Shown here one piece after another: positions 49,807 through 58,861 of a stretch of 64,000 nt of DNA. The DNA is taken from NCBI RefSeq assembly GCF_016919385.1, contig NZ_CP070351.1:1922001-1986000 (forward strand), read 5' to 3'. Each line of letters begins with the position of its first letter. Within the stretch, counting starts at the first letter, position 1. Origin of the DNA: Gordonia sp. PDNC005 (GTDB lineage: Bacteria; Actinomycetota; Actinomycetes; Mycobacteriales; Mycobacteriaceae). The notes below the pieces were generated by a model, which saw nothing but the letters and a program-made list of their open reading frames with translations, did not search any database and was not told where the DNA came from. A program made the position numbers and the translations under genes.

Positions 49807-50397
49807 ATGAATGACTCGGCCACGAGCGGCGGCATGCTGCTCGGTTACGCGAGGGGCAGTGTTCGAGCCGCTCCGATCGAAGCGCAGATCGACACGCTCT
49901 CCGACGCGGGCGTCGTGCCCGCACGCATCTACAGTGACGACCGCCGCACCTCCGATGGCGGCTACGAACGTCCCGGTTGGACGGCCCTTCTGGACTACGC
50001 CCGATCGGGTGACACCGCCGTGGTCGTCGGGATCGATCGGCTCGGCCGGACTGTGCCCGAAATGCTGGCGAGCGCTCGAGATCTGTCCGACCGTGAGATC
50101 GGCCTGCGGTCGATCCGGGAGGGTGTCGACACGTCGGATCCCGCAGGGTCGATGATCGTCGGGGTCCTCGCATCTCTCGCGTCACTGGAAGAGGAGTCGA
50201 GGCCCGTCGGCCGTCGACGGCGCTCGCGCGGCGCGGAGCCCTCGGTCGGCCGACCACGCGCACTCGACGACAATCAGATCGCGACCGCCGAGCGCATGCG
50301 CGCCGACGGAGTCCCTGTCCCTGCCGTCGCAGAGGCGCTCGGCGTGAGCCGCGCGACGCTGTACCGTGCGCTCGCCGAGCGGAGGTCGGTCCGGTGA
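49807..50397 (+). CDS. Small serine-recombinase (resolvase/invertase-like) protein, divergent
   Basis: 196 residues. The N-terminus keeps the resolvase core: GYARGS with the nucleophilic Ser in place of the usual GYARVS, IEAQIDTLSDAG, YERPGWTALLDYARSGD and VVGIDRLGRTVPEML. The linker/E-helix region normally reading 'ERxxIxERTxxG' is shortened and replaced by an Arg-rich stretch (EESRPVGRRRRSRGAEPS). A C-terminal HTH follows (PVPAVAEALGVSRATLYRAL). It may be a domesticated recombinase or DNA-binding regulator. No transposon ends are seen. It is coupled to a small gene by GTGA. Confidence 0.78.
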   Translation: MNDSATSGGMLLGYARGSVRAAPIEAQIDTLSDAGVVPARIYSDDRRTSDGGYERPGWTALLDYARSGDTAVVVGIDRLGRTVPEMLASARDLSDREIGLRSIREGVDTSDPAGSMIVGVLASLASLEEESRPVGRRRRSRGAEPSVGRPRALDDNQIATAERMRADGVPVPAVAEALGVSRATLYRALAERRSVR

Positions 50398-50696
50398 TGT
50401 CATCCACTCCGCCGGAGTACCCCGAACTGGACATCGTCACCCCGTACGGAATCGTGACTCGTCTGCCGACGTCGTTCCCGATCATCGACCCAGAACTCGA
50501 CGGCCACCTCGACCCGTGCCTGTTCCAGGCGGGGTTCGACGACGCCAACATGCGTCTCGGCGCGTTCCCGCCGTCGTGGGCCAGGCATCACGCGTCAAGC
50601 GTCCTGGACACCGAACCTGCGGTCGACGACGAACCGAGCTACACCCGCGGGTACCGAGCGGCGCTGTACGGGTACCTCAAGCACACGTCGGATTGA
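50394..50696 (+). CDS. Small protein of unknown function coupled to the recombinase gene
   Basis: 100 residues starting at GTG 50394 or ATG 50397, with GGAGG upstream inside the recombinase gene. It is rich in Pro, Asp and aromatic residues (PPEYPELDIVTPYGIVTRLP; SYTRGYRAALYGYLKHTSD) with no signal peptide or membrane segment. I do not recognise the family. Overlap with the recombinase gene implies joint production, so it may be a partner or modulator of it. Confidence 0.62.
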   Translation: MMSSTPPEYPELDIVTPYGIVTRLPTSFPIIDPELDGHLDPCLFQAGFDDANMRLGAFPPSWARHHASSVLDTEPAVDDEPSYTRGYRAALYGYLKHTSD

Positions 50697-50720
50697 TCAG
50701 CCGTGTCTTGATCGACGGCG

Positions 50721-51164
50721 TCAGGCACGCGGGCGCAGGATGACCACTGGAATGTCGCGGTCCGTCCGCTGCTGGTAGCCGTCGTAGCCCGGATTGGCTT
50801 TGACGATCGTCGGCCACAGCGCAGCTTTTTCGGCACTGTCAGCGTGGTGTGCAGTCCACTCGGTCGTCACATCGTCGACGGTCACTTCGACGTCCGGCTG
50901 TGCCACCAGGTTCTTGAACCAGTCCGGGTGGTCGGAGTGCCCGCCCTTCGACGCGACGACCACTATGCGATCCGCCTCGTAGACGGGCGCGGTGAGCATC
51001 GTCGATCGGCGTTGTCCCGACTTCCGTCCGACGGTGTGCAGTTCGAGCGTCTGCATTCCCAGCATCTTCTTCGGGAAGCGTCCGCCGGTGACGGCGAGGA
51101 GCGTGCGATGCCCGTTCTCGAGGATCCAGGCTCCGGCTGAGGCTGTCGTGTCATGCAGGTTCAT
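50721..51164 (-). CDS. F420-dependent (Ddn-like) nitroreductase family oxidoreductase
   Basis: 147 residues from ATG 51164. Typical deazaflavin-dependent oxidoreductase pattern: LELHTVGRKSGQRRSTMLTA, IVVVASKGGHSDHPDWFKNL and the C-terminal YQQRTDRDIPVVILRP. These small split-barrel proteins use coenzyme F420 and are abundant in mycobacteria and relatives, one reason for placing the organism there. They reduce varied small molecules. The substrate cannot be told. Confidence 0.9.
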   Translation of the reverse strand: MNLHDTTASAGAWILENGHRTLLAVTGGRFPKKMLGMQTLELHTVGRKSGQRRSTMLTAPVYEADRIVVVASKGGHSDHPDWFKNLVAQPDVEVTVDDVTTEWTAHHADSAEKAALWPTIVKANPGYDGYQQRTDRDIPVVILRPRA

Positions 51165-51289
51165 GGATCTATTGTGCACCGCCGGTCACAGTCAAGCATT
51201 CTGCGCGGACCGACGGGAATGCACTCGACCACGCCCGTGACCGCGTTGTGCCTGTGGACCGCATGTTCTCATTCGTCAGGAGTTCCGCA

Positions 51290-52087
51290 ATGACACAGAC
51301 CGTATCGACGCCAGACCGCTTCGCCACCGATTGGGAGGAGTGGCACGATTCGCGCGAGCGCACCCTCAAGGATCCGCTCGGCTGGTTGTCGATCAATCGG
51401 CTCGAATGGCTCGACTCCGAGCCTCAGCGATTCGACGAACTGCCCGGTGCCTGGTGGACGGACGGCGACACTGCGCATGTGACGGCGGCCGATCGCGAGA
51501 CGTTCGATGATCAGTCGTTCACCCTGCACCCGACGGGCGCGGGTGAGGTCGTTGAACTGGCCGGAGTGCACGTCGAGGTCGCCCGGCGAGGCGCGGGCTA
51601 CCTGATCCGCATTCACGACCCGGAGGCGTCCACGCTCGCAGCTTTCCGCGGTGTCCCGACGTTCAAACCGGATCCCGCGTGGCAGACCGCGGGACGATTC
51701 GAACCGTACAGCGAGCCTCGGGACATCGCCGTGGGCGCCGTCGCCGAAGGGTTGGAACACGTCTACGTCTCCCCCGGCGAGATCGTCTTCGAACACGACG
51801 GCGCGGAGCATCGCCTCATCGCGTTCAACGGGCATTCCGGAGGGTTGTCGGTCCTCTTCACCGATTCGACATCGGGAGTGTCGACATACGCCGCCAATCG
51901 CAGTCTCGCGGTCGGTGCCTCCGACGACGTGGTTCGCAACGGCGGCGATGTGGTTCTGGACTTCAACCGTGCGACGAACCTTCCGTGCGCGTTCATCGAC
52001 TTCGCGACGTGCCCGCTCCCACCCGCCGGGAATCACCTTCCGTTCGCAGTGACCGCGGGAGAGAAGACTCCGTACGAGCGGAGCTGA
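51290..52087 (+). CDS. DUF1684 domain-containing protein
   Basis: 265 residues from ATG 51290, preceded by CAGGAG. N-terminal WEEWHDSRERTLKDPLGWLS and C-terminal VLDFNRATNLPCAFIDFATC followed by PLPPAGNHLPFAVTAGEKTP, the conserved beta-rich DUF1684 ending. The function of this family is not established. The next gene, a GGCT-like protein, starts 24 bases downstream. Confidence 0.88.
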   Translation: MTQTVSTPDRFATDWEEWHDSRERTLKDPLGWLSINRLEWLDSEPQRFDELPGAWWTDGDTAHVTAADRETFDDQSFTLHPTGAGEVVELAGVHVEVARRGAGYLIRIHDPEASTLAAFRGVPTFKPDPAWQTAGRFEPYSEPRDIAVGAVAEGLEHVYVSPGEIVFEHDGAEHRLIAFNGHSGGLSVLFTDSTSGVSTYAANRSLAVGASDDVVRNGGDVVLDFNRATNLPCAFIDFATCPLPPAGNHLPFAVTAGEKTPYERS

Positions 52088-52110
52088 CGCGCGACGATAT
52101 CGTGCTGGGC

Positions 52111-52455
52111 GTGGCCCATCTCCTGTTCTCCTACGGAACCCTTCGCCTGCCCGCCGTCCAGGCGTCCCTGTACGGCGGGCCGGTCCCGACCGTCGACGAT
52201 CGTCTCCTCGGATTCCGCGTCGATTGGGTGCAGATCACCGATCCGGCGGTGGTGGCGGCCAGCGGATCCGACCGTCATCCGATCCTGGTCAGGGGTGGCC
52301 CCGAGGACGCCGTCGACGGGTCATGTCTGACGTTGACCGACGACGATCTGATTGCGACCGACGACTACGAGGTGGACGACTACCGTCGCATCGAGGCCGA
52401 CTTGGCGTCAGGTCGTCGAGCGTGGGTCTACGTGTCTGCCGACACCGAGGCTTGA
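52111..52455 (+). CDS. Gamma-glutamylcyclotransferase-like (GGCT/AIG2) protein
   Basis: 114 residues if started at GTG 52111 (MAHLLFSYGTLRLPAVQASL); GTG 52102 is another candidate. The hallmark YGTLR near the N-terminus and the acidic segment ATDDYEVDDYRRIEADLASG match the GGCT fold, in which a Glu acts as general acid/base. It may act on gamma-glutamyl amines or be a related cyclotransferase. Its 3' end overlaps the convergent TMEM175-type gene by 28 bases. Confidence 0.82.
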   Translation: MAHLLFSYGTLRLPAVQASLYGGPVPTVDDRLLGFRVDWVQITDPAVVAASGSDRHPILVRGGPEDAVDGSCLTLTDDDLIATDDYEVDDYRRIEADLASGRRAWVYVSADTEA

Positions 52456-53123
52456 GTTGATCCGCTGGTCCCCTCGTCCGGCGTCCATCGACGCAGTAGC
52501 GGCATGACGCCCCGCCGGGCGACGCCCGACAGGAACAGTACGAACAGCGAGTAGTACCCCACTGACGGCGCGGCGACGGCGAGAGCACCTGCCGCGAAGA
52601 ACAGGATCGCTGTGGCGACGCTGTCGGCGACTCCTCTGCGCACCTCGTCGCCGCGGAGGTCATGCAGGTCCGGGTGCCGCCCCAGATACACGCGGACGGC
52701 CAGCCACATCACGGCCGTCGCGAGCATGCTGCCGATGTACACGACAACCGTGTCCGACGAGCCGCTCGCGGAACGCCCCGTCAAAGCTGTAGCGACAGGA
52801 AGCCACACGATAGTGAGCAGCCAGCCGATGCTCAGCCACAGGAGTGGCAGTGAGACGTGCTCGACGTGCGAGAACACCCGGTGATGCCCGAGCCAGAACG
52901 AACCGATGACCGCAAAGCTGATCAGGAACGTGATGACCTGTCCATTGTGTTCTCCGAACCAGTCCCCTACCGCGGTGTGTTCCCCGGTCTCCGACGCCGA
53001 TTCCATGAGCGGCAGGATCAGCAGCGTCATCGCGATCGCTATCACCGCATCGATGAACGCTTTCGCTCGCTCCGCGGGCAGCAGTTGAACGATCGCGGCG
53101 TCGGTGTCAGACCTCTCATCCAT
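52428..53123 (-). CDS. TMEM175-family (DUF1211) potassium channel-like membrane protein
   Basis: 231 residues from ATG 53123. The first membrane helix carries the family motif AKAFIDAVIAIAMTLLILPL ('F-x-DAV-x-AIA-x-T-LL'), the hydrophobic gate of bacterial TMEM175 potassium channels. About six hydrophobic segments follow. It may be a K+ leak channel. Open frame upstream of 53123 runs into the terminator and tRNA region and is not coding. Confidence 0.85.
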   Translation of the reverse strand: MDERSDTDAAIVQLLPAERAKAFIDAVIAIAMTLLILPLMESASETGEHTAVGDWFGEHNGQVITFLISFAVIGSFWLGHHRVFSHVEHVSLPLLWLSIGWLLTIVWLPVATALTGRSASGSSDTVVVYIGSMLATAVMWLAVRVYLGRHPDLHDLRGDEVRRGVADSVATAILFFAAGALAVAAPSVGYYSLFVLFLSGVARRGVMPLLRRWTPDEGTSGSTQASVSADT

Positions 53124-53189
53124 TCCGCTCACGGTAGCCGCGACGGATCCCTTCGACCACCGGAGATCCGAGTCCGAGCACAGGGATGC

Positions 53190-53227
53190 AAGAAGGCTCC
53201 TTCCGATCTCTCGGAAGGAGCCTTCTT
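53190..53227 (-). terminator. Strong stem-loop terminator after tRNA-Pro
   Basis: A perfect 17-bp stem (left arm AAGAAGGCTCCTTCCGA at 53190-53206, right arm 53211-53227) with the four-base loop TCTC, seven bases past the tRNA 3' end. It should end tRNA transcription and insulate the downstream membrane-protein gene. Confidence 0.88.
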
Positions 53228-53233
53228 GTTCGG

Positions 53234-53307
53234 TCGGGCTGACAGGACTTGAACCTGCGACCCCCTGACCCCCAGTCAGGTGCGCTACCAAGCTGCGCCA
53301 CAGCCCG
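53234..53307 (-). tRNA. tRNA-Pro (anticodon GGG)
   Basis: The 74-base cloverleaf reads, on the minus strand, acceptor CGGGCTG paired with CAGCCCG and discriminator A, D-arm with AGCTTGGTAGCGC, anticodon stem CCTGA/TCAGG with loop CTGGGGG (anticodon GGG at positions 34-36), and T-arm GCAGGTTCAAGTCCTGT. The CCA end is not encoded. It reads the CCC proline codon. Confidence 0.95.
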
Positions 53308-53336
53308 TCCACTTCCCTTGGGAAGCGAGATTCACC

Positions 53337-54014
53337 TTAGCCCACTCGACTGCCAGTCGACGAATCGCCTGGTCGGAGGGCCTGGAGGGCGCCGCAACTG
53401 ATCAAGCCCTGGCTGATCACATAGGTCGCCATCGCCAGCGGGTCGAACCATCCCGGCGAGGTGTCGGGAAGGAACAGAAGCAGCGCCAACAACGAATCGC
53501 TGGTCAGGAACAGCGCGGCGCCGACGGCGATCGTCCGGTTGCATCGGGACGCGGTTGCCGCCGTGGCCTGGAGCACCAGCCCGTAGGCTCCGACTCCGAG
53601 GAAGAGCGCGCCTGCGCGCAGGCCGACCACCGCGACCATGACCACCCACCAGACCACATACACGAGTGCCCATCGCGGCATCGGGCCGATCGCCAGCACC
53701 CGAACGAACAGCACTATGTACGCGACGTGCGCAGCGGCGAAGAACAGCAGCATGAACGGCAATTCGTCGCCGTCGGACACCACCGCCCCCGCACTGTCAC
53801 CGAGCCAAGAGAACAGCAGAGCCGCACCGATGAGCACGATCGCTCGACGCTCGGCCCCCTTGGCCGCTGCGATCACCGGTATCGCCAACAAAGGCATCAA
53901 CAACAGCTTCGTCGGCCCAGCGATCGTGCTCTGAGCAGCGAGCGACCCGACGTGCACGGACGCCACGACGACGTACGGAAGCCAGAGCGCGATGTCCCGC
54001 GCCTTCGGTGTCAT
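53337..54014 (-). CDS. YhhN-family (lysoplasmalogenase) membrane protein
   Basis: 225 residues with about eight hydrophobic segments. The YhhN pattern is visible: KLLLMPLLAIPVIA near the start, LLFSWLGDSAGAV with the conserved Asp, and FFAAAHVAYIVLFVR. The family includes TMEM86 lysoplasmalogenases, which cleave the vinyl-ether bond of lysoplasmalogens. The bacterial substrate is uncertain. It lies directly downstream of tRNA-free spacer and is read on the minus strand after der. Confidence 0.82.
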   Translation of the reverse strand: MTPKARDIALWLPYVVVASVHVGSLAAQSTIAGPTKLLLMPLLAIPVIAAAKGAERRAIVLIGAALLFSWLGDSAGAVVSDGDELPFMLLFFAAAHVAYIVLFVRVLAIGPMPRWALVYVVWWVVMVAVVGLRAGALFLGVGAYGLVLQATAATASRCNRTIAVGAALFLTSDSLLALLLFLPDTSPGWFDPLAMATYVISQGLISCGALQALRPGDSSTGSRVG

Positions 54015-54067
54015 GCGCCCATGCTAGGGCGGACACCCAGTCTCACATTCACCGGATCGCCGGGATC

Positions 54068-54084
54068 GGCATGAAAATCATGCC
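54068..54084 (-). terminator. Possible hairpin downstream of der
   Basis: GGCATGA-AAA-TCATGCC, a perfect 7-bp stem with a three-base loop, 19 bases after the der stop. On the transcript the loop reads UUU. It may weaken read-through from the cmk-der operon; the evidence is only structural. Confidence 0.4.
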
Positions 54085-54102
54085 ATCGTCCGACGCATTC
54101 GG

Positions 54103-55545
54103 TTACTTGCGGCGCTGTTCTCGCTTGTCGCGGACTCGAACGTTCACACGTACCGGCGAACCGTCGAACCCGAACTCCTCTCGGAGACGACGCTCGATGA
54201 AGCGTCGGTAGCCGGCCTCGAGGAATCCGCTCGTGAACAAGACGAACGTCGGAGGACGGGTCGCAGCCTGCGTCGCGAACATGACACGAGGCTGGCGGCC
54301 GCCACGAACGGGCGGCGGCGTGGCCGCGATGACGTCCTTGAGCCAGTTGTTGAGGCGACCGGTCGACACACGCCGGTCCCACGACTCCAAGGCGCCTTCG
54401 AGCGCCGGAACCAGCTTCTGGACACTTCGGCCGGTGTGCGCCGAGATGTTGACTCGCCGCGCCCACGGGACACGGGCGAGTTCCCGGTCGATCTCCTTGT
54501 CGAGTTCGTACCGACGGTCCTCGTCCACCAGGTCCCACTTGTTGAAGACGACGACGAGCGCGCGGCCCGTCTCGACGATCAACGACAGGATGCGGAGATC
54601 CTGCTCGGTGATCGGCTGGCCCGCGTCGATCAGAAGCAGCGCGACCTCGGCCGACTCCAGTGCTGCGCGAGTGCGCAGCGATGCGTAGTACTCGTGGCCG
54701 GTCGCCGTGTGCACCTTGCGGCGCAATCCCGCGGTGTCGACGAAGTGCCACGGCTTCCCGTCGAGTTCGATCATCTCGTCGACGGGGTCGACCGTGGTGC
54801 CTGCGACGTTGTCGACCACCGACCGCTCCTCGCCTGCGAGGCGATTGAGGAGGGAGCTCTTGCCGACGTTCGGCTTGCCGACCAATGCGACGCGACGCGG
54901 TCCGCCCGGCGCGAACCGCTCACGCGGCTTCTCCGGGAGCTTCTCCAGGATCAGGTCGAGCAGTTCCGCGGTGCCGCGTCCGTGCGCTGCGGAGATCGTG
55001 TGCGGTTCGCCGAGTCCAAGCGACCACAGGACCGCGGCGTCGGCCTCGGCGCGTTCGCTGTCGACCTTGTTCGCGGCCAGGATCACCGGGGCCTTGGCAC
55101 GGCGGAGGACGCGGGCGACTGCCTCGTCGCTAGCCGTTGCGCCGACGGTCGCGTCCACGACCACAACGATCAGATCAGCGGTGCGCATCGCCAATTCGGC
55201 CTGCGCCGCGATCGACTGGCCCATGCCCTTCGCGTCCGGCTCCCACCCACCGGTGTCGGTGACCATGAACGGCGTCCCGGTCCACTCGGCGCGGTACGAC
55301 ACCCGGTCGCGGGTGACGCCGGGGACGTCCTCGACGACGGCCTCGCGGCGACCGAGGATGCGGTTGACCAGAGTCGACTTGCCGACGTTGGGGCGGCCGA
55401 CCACGGCGACCACCGGCAGCGCCGGAGCCTCGTTGAAGACGTTCTCGCTCAGGAACTCCCCGAGTTCCCAGTCGGATTCGCTCTCCCACGTGCCGTCGCC
55501 CGCGGTGTCGGGCGCCTCGAGCGCGTCCGTGTAGTCGTCAGTCAT
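54103..55545 (-). CDS. der: Ribosome biogenesis GTPase Der
   Basis: 480 residues with two tandem GTPase domains, each with a P-loop ([17 protein letters not shown] near residue 50; [17 protein letters not shown] near 225), DTGG/DTAG G3 motifs and NKxD G4 motifs ([16 protein letters not shown]), and a C-terminal KH-like domain ([15 protein letters not shown]). Der acts in 50S ribosome assembly. It carries an acidic N-terminal extension of about 45 residues before the first G domain. It overlaps cmk by four bases, as in mycobacteria. Confidence 0.97.
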   Translation of the reverse strand: MTDDYTDALEAPDTAGDGTWESESDWELGEFLSENVFNEAPALPVVAVVGRPNVGKSTLVNRILGRREAVVEDVPGVTRDRVSYRAEWTGTPFMVTDTGGWEPDAKGMGQSIAAQAELAMRTADLIVVVVDATVGATASDEAVARVLRRAKAPVILAANKVDSERAEADAAVLWSLGLGEPHTISAAHGRGTAELLDLILEKLPEKPRERFAPGGPRRVALVGKPNVGKSSLLNRLAGEERSVVDNVAGTTVDPVDEMIELDGKPWHFVDTAGLRRKVHTATGHEYYASLRTRAALESAEVALLLIDAGQPITEQDLRILSLIVETGRALVVVFNKWDLVDEDRRYELDKEIDRELARVPWARRVNISAHTGRSVQKLVPALEGALESWDRRVSTGRLNNWLKDVIAATPPPVRGGRQPRVMFATQAATRPPTFVLFTSGFLEAGYRRFIERRLREEFGFDGSPVRVNVRVRDKREQRRK

Positions 55546-56216
55546 CGGTTTTCTCCGATCCGCTCGGAAACGAGCTCGGTGAGCCGGTCGAGGACCTGCT
55601 CCAAAGTCATGTCACTGGTGTCGACGAGAACCGCGTCGTCCGCGGCGCGCAGCGGTGACGCCGCGCGTGTCGAGTCCAGATGGTCGCGTCGGTTGACGCT
55701 GTCGAGCACCTCGTCGAGGACGCTCTCGCGGCCCGCCGCGATGTTCTGGCGGTGCCTGCGTTCGGCACGCGCCTCGGGGGTGGCGGTGAGGAACACCTTC
55801 AACGCCGCGGTCGGAAACACGACGGTCCCGATGTCGCGTCCTTCGACGACGAGCAGCGCTGAATCCGCGTGATCACGCTGCAAGTCGACGAGGCGTTCCC
55901 GCACGTCGGCGTTGGCCGACACCGCGGACACGTCTGCGGTCACGGTGTCGGTACGGATCTCGGCCGAGACGTCGTCACCGTCGAGCGTGACGACGGTCGT
56001 GCCGTCCTCGCCCGGGGCGAGCCTGATGTCCGCGGCCGCAACCACACGCGCGACGTCGTCCGCATCAGGGGCGACGTTTGCACGCTGGACGGCAAGGGTC
56101 GCCGCGCGGTACATGGCGCCGGTGTCGAGATAATGGGCGCCGACCCGGTCGGCGAGACGCCGCGCGACGGTCGACTTGCCGGTTCCGGCGGGTCCGTCGA
56201 TGGCGACGACCGACAT
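55542..56216 (-). CDS. cmk: Cytidylate kinase
   Basis: 224 residues from ATG 56216; GTG 56219 is the other possibility. P-loop [34 protein letters not shown] and [20 protein letters not shown] are standard for Cmk, followed by the lid segment [11 protein letters not shown]. It phosphorylates CMP and dCMP. It is coupled to rluB upstream and der downstream. Confidence 0.96.
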   Translation of the reverse strand: MSVVAIDGPAGTGKSTVARRLADRVGAHYLDTGAMYRAATLAVQRANVAPDADDVARVVAAADIRLAPGEDGTTVVTLDGDDVSAEIRTDTVTADVSAVSANADVRERLVDLQRDHADSALLVVEGRDIGTVVFPTAALKVFLTATPEARAERRHRQNIAAGRESVLDEVLDSVNRRDHLDSTRAASPLRAADDAVLVDTSDMTLEQVLDRLTELVSERIGENR

Positions 56217-57241
56217 CACAGGCCCACCGCCTTGTACAGCGCGCCGATCTCCTTGCTGTCGAGCGCGCGCAGACTGCCCGGGCGCTGCGTGCCGAGATTC
56301 ACCGCGCCGATGTCGGTGCGGACCAGGCGGATCACCGGGTGGCCGACGGCGTCCATCATGCGTCGGACGACGTGCTTGCGCCCTTCGTGGAGGGTGAGAC
56401 GCACCAGGGACTCGCCCTGGTAGAGCTCCATCTGCGTGTAGGAGTCGACCTTGACCGGGCCGTCTTCGAGTTCAACGCCTTCGCGCAGGCGGCGACCGAG
56501 ACCACGGCCCACCTCGCCGCGCACCGTCGCCATGTACGTCTTGGGAACCTCGAACGACGGATGCATGAGCCGATGCGCGAGTTCCCCGTCGTTGGTGAGC
56601 AGGATGAGCCCCTCGGTCTCGGCGTCGAGGCGCCCGACATGGAACAACCGCTGCCCGGACATGACGCGTTCGGCGACGAGGTCGCCGATGCACGGCCGGC
56701 CCTGGTCGTCGCTCATCGTCGACTGCCAGCCCTTTGGCTTGTTGAGCGCGAGGTACTGCTTCGTCTCGTCGATGACCACACGCGCGCCGTCGACCTTGAT
56801 GATGGCGGTGTTCGGGTCGATGCGGAGACCCTGCTCCAGCACGATCTCGCCGTCGACCTCGACTCGACCTGCGGCGATCATCTCTTCCGCGCCGCGTCGC
56901 GATGCGACACCCGCTGCGGCGAGGACCTTCTGGAGGCGCATGCCGTCGGCGATGTACGTGGCGCCGTCACCGTCGACGACGGGCTTCTGCGTACGTGCCG
57001 GGCGTGAGTTGTTGTACCGGATCTTGCCGACCTCGGCGTTCGGGCGTGAACCCTTGCGGTGCTGCTTGCGGGTGCCCTGACCGCCGCGGCCCTGGGCCGC
57101 TGCGCCGCCCTTGCTCTGGCCTGATGCGGACTTGCCGCCGGTCTTCTTACCCGTCGGCTTCTGGCCGCGAGAGTCGCCGGCACGGGATCGTCCCGTACCT
57201 TCTCCTCGTCCCGGTCTGCCGTCTCGGCTAGCGGATGCCAT
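56216..57241 (-). CDS. rluB: Ribosomal large subunit pseudouridine synthase B (RluB-like)
   Basis: 341 residues. The first 95 are a low-complexity basic, Gly/Ser/Gln-rich extension (for example SASGQSKGGAAAQGRGGQGT). An S4 RNA-binding domain follows (MRLQKVLAAAGVASRRGAEE), then the RsuA/RluB catalytic domain with the active Asp in HVGRLDAETEGLILLTNDGE and LTLHEGRKHVVRRMMDAVG. It should modify 23S rRNA. It is part of the scpA-scpB-rluB-cmk-der run. Confidence 0.94.
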   Translation of the reverse strand: MASASRDGRPGRGEGTGRSRAGDSRGQKPTGKKTGGKSASGQSKGGAAAQGRGGQGTRKQHRKGSRPNAEVGKIRYNNSRPARTQKPVVDGDGATYIADGMRLQKVLAAAGVASRRGAEEMIAAGRVEVDGEIVLEQGLRIDPNTAIIKVDGARVVIDETKQYLALNKPKGWQSTMSDDQGRPCIGDLVAERVMSGQRLFHVGRLDAETEGLILLTNDGELAHRLMHPSFEVPKTYMATVRGEVGRGLGRRLREGVELEDGPVKVDSYTQMELYQGESLVRLTLHEGRKHVVRRMMDAVGHPVIRLVRTDIGAVNLGTQRPGSLRALDSKEIGALYKAVGL

Positions 57242-57297
57242 GAGTGAATCCTTCGATTGCTGGTGTGCAGTTGTGTATGACGCGAACGCGGCGCGAG

Positions 57298-57987
57298 TTA
57301 TTCCTCGTCGGCCTGCCGGAGTGCTTCCTTCGACGCGTCAACCTCTGATTCTGACGGACGAGCGCTCAGTTTGGCGAATCGCGGATCGTCGAGGAGTTCG
57401 TCGCCGAGGTCGTCGATGACGTCGACGTCCGGCAGCAGCGGAGCGAGATCTGGCAACTCGCTGAGCGACGCGAGACCGAGCCGCTCGAGGAACAGCTCAC
57501 TCGTCGCGTACAGGGTTCCCGTGGTCTGGGGATCGTTCCCCACCTCGTTGACCAGGCCCCGAGCGACAAGTGTGCGCATCACACCGTCCACGTTGACGCC
57601 GCGGATCGCGCTGACTCGCGCACGCGTGACGGGCTGTCGGTAGGCCACGACGGCGAGCGTCTCGAGTGCCGCACGTGTGAGTTTGCTGCGTGTCCCGTCG
57701 AGAAGGAGACGTTCGACATAGGGCGCATACTCGGACCGTGTGTAGAAGCGCCAGCCGTCGCCCGCGTACCGCAGATCGATGCCGCTGCCGGCCTCGGAGA
57801 GGTCGCGGCTCATCCGGGTGAGCATGTCGCGAACTCGTCTGACCTCGTCCTTGACGGCGTTAGCGAGTTCCTCAGCTGTGACCGGCGTGTCGACGACCAG
57901 GAGGACGGCTTCGAGCGCCGACCGGAGTTCGTCGTCGTCGAGCCGGTCGAGGTCGTCGACGCCGACATCTGCGGGGTTCTCGGTCAT
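57298..57987 (-). CDS. scpB: Segregation and condensation protein B (ScpB)
   Basis: 229 residues from ATG 57987, which has GAGGG six bases upstream. Two winged-helix units are visible (ELRSALEAVLLVVDTPVTAE; ALETLAVVAYRQPVTRARVS), with the ScpB hallmark IRGVNVDGVMRTLVARGLV. It binds ScpA and SMC in chromosome condensation. It lies ten bases after the scpA stop. Confidence 0.95.
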   Translation of the reverse strand: MTENPADVGVDDLDRLDDDELRSALEAVLLVVDTPVTAEELANAVKDEVRRVRDMLTRMSRDLSEAGSGIDLRYAGDGWRFYTRSEYAPYVERLLLDGTRSKLTRAALETLAVVAYRQPVTRARVSAIRGVNVDGVMRTLVARGLVNEVGNDPQTTGTLYATSELFLERLGLASLSELPDLAPLLPDVDVIDDLGDELLDDPRFAKLSARPSESEVDASKEALRQADEE

Positions 57988-57997
57988 CGGTGTTCCC

Positions 57998-58861
57998 TCA
58001 CCCATAGTCTTCCGTGGTGTCGATGTCGATCTCGTCGGTGTCGCGATCGCTGCTCCAGACCACTTTGAGTTCACCCAGCGCCTCCGGCTGGGAGAAGAGA
58101 ACGGCTCGTTCGCGATACAACTCGAGCAGACCGAGGAATCGCGCGACCACTTCGAGTCCGCTGGTGCACTCCGCGACGAGTTGGGAGAAGCTGAGCCACT
58201 CCCCTTTCGCGTCCGCCAGGAGTTCCGACAGTCGTTTGGCCTGTTCCGGCACCGACACCGGCGACCCGTGCAGGTGATCGAGTCCGACCGTCGGAATCGG
58301 CTTCGGTGCGATCGCCGTTGCGGCGATCTGCGCGAACTGCGCGACGTCGACACCGATCGTCACCTCGGGCAGCAAGTCCACGTAGCGGTCATCAAGCGAT
58401 ACTGCACGTGGGTAGCGTTGCAGTGCAGCAGCTTCCAGCTCGGCGAACAGGACTGCGACCTGTTTGAACGCTCGATACTGCAGAAGTCGCGCGAACAGCA
58501 GGTCGCGCGCCTCGAGGAGCGCAAGGTCCTCCGGGTCGTCCACCTCACCCGACGGCAGCAGTCGCGCCGCCTTCAGATCGAGCAGCGTTGCCGCGATCAC
58601 CAGGAACTCGGTGGTCTGCTCAAGATCGGAGTCGGGACCGAGCGCCTTGGTGTAGGCGATGAAATCGTCGGTGACCACGTGCAGGGCCACTTCGGTCACG
58701 TCGAGGCGGTGCTGACTGATCAAGTTCAACAACAGGTCGAACGGGCCCGTGAAATTGGTCAGCTTGACCGTGAACTTCCCGTCGTTCGCGGGATCGGCCT
58801 CAGTAACGTCCTGATCAGGATCGTCCTGGGCCGCCTCGTCGAGGACGGGAGTCTGCGTCAC
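57998..58861 (-). CDS. scpA: Segregation and condensation protein A (ScpA)
   Basis: 287 residues from GTG 58861, overlapping the parA stop (GTGA). It has the kleisin N-terminal pattern FTGPFDLLLNLISQHRLDVT, the YTKALGPDSDLEQTTEFLVIAATLL segment and the C-terminal winged helix (VARFLGLLELYRERAVLFSQ). It bridges SMC heads. The N-terminal 30 residues are acidic and variable. It is coupled to parA, as in mycobacteria. Confidence 0.95.
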   Translation of the reverse strand: MTQTPVLDEAAQDDPDQDVTEADPANDGKFTVKLTNFTGPFDLLLNLISQHRLDVTEVALHVVTDDFIAYTKALGPDSDLEQTTEFLVIAATLLDLKAARLLPSGEVDDPEDLALLEARDLLFARLLQYRAFKQVAVLFAELEAAALQRYPRAVSLDDRYVDLLPEVTIGVDVAQFAQIAATAIAPKPIPTVGLDHLHGSPVSVPEQAKRLSELLADAKGEWLSFSQLVAECTSGLEVVARFLGLLELYRERAVLFSQPEALGELKVVWSSDRDTDEIDIDTTEDYG

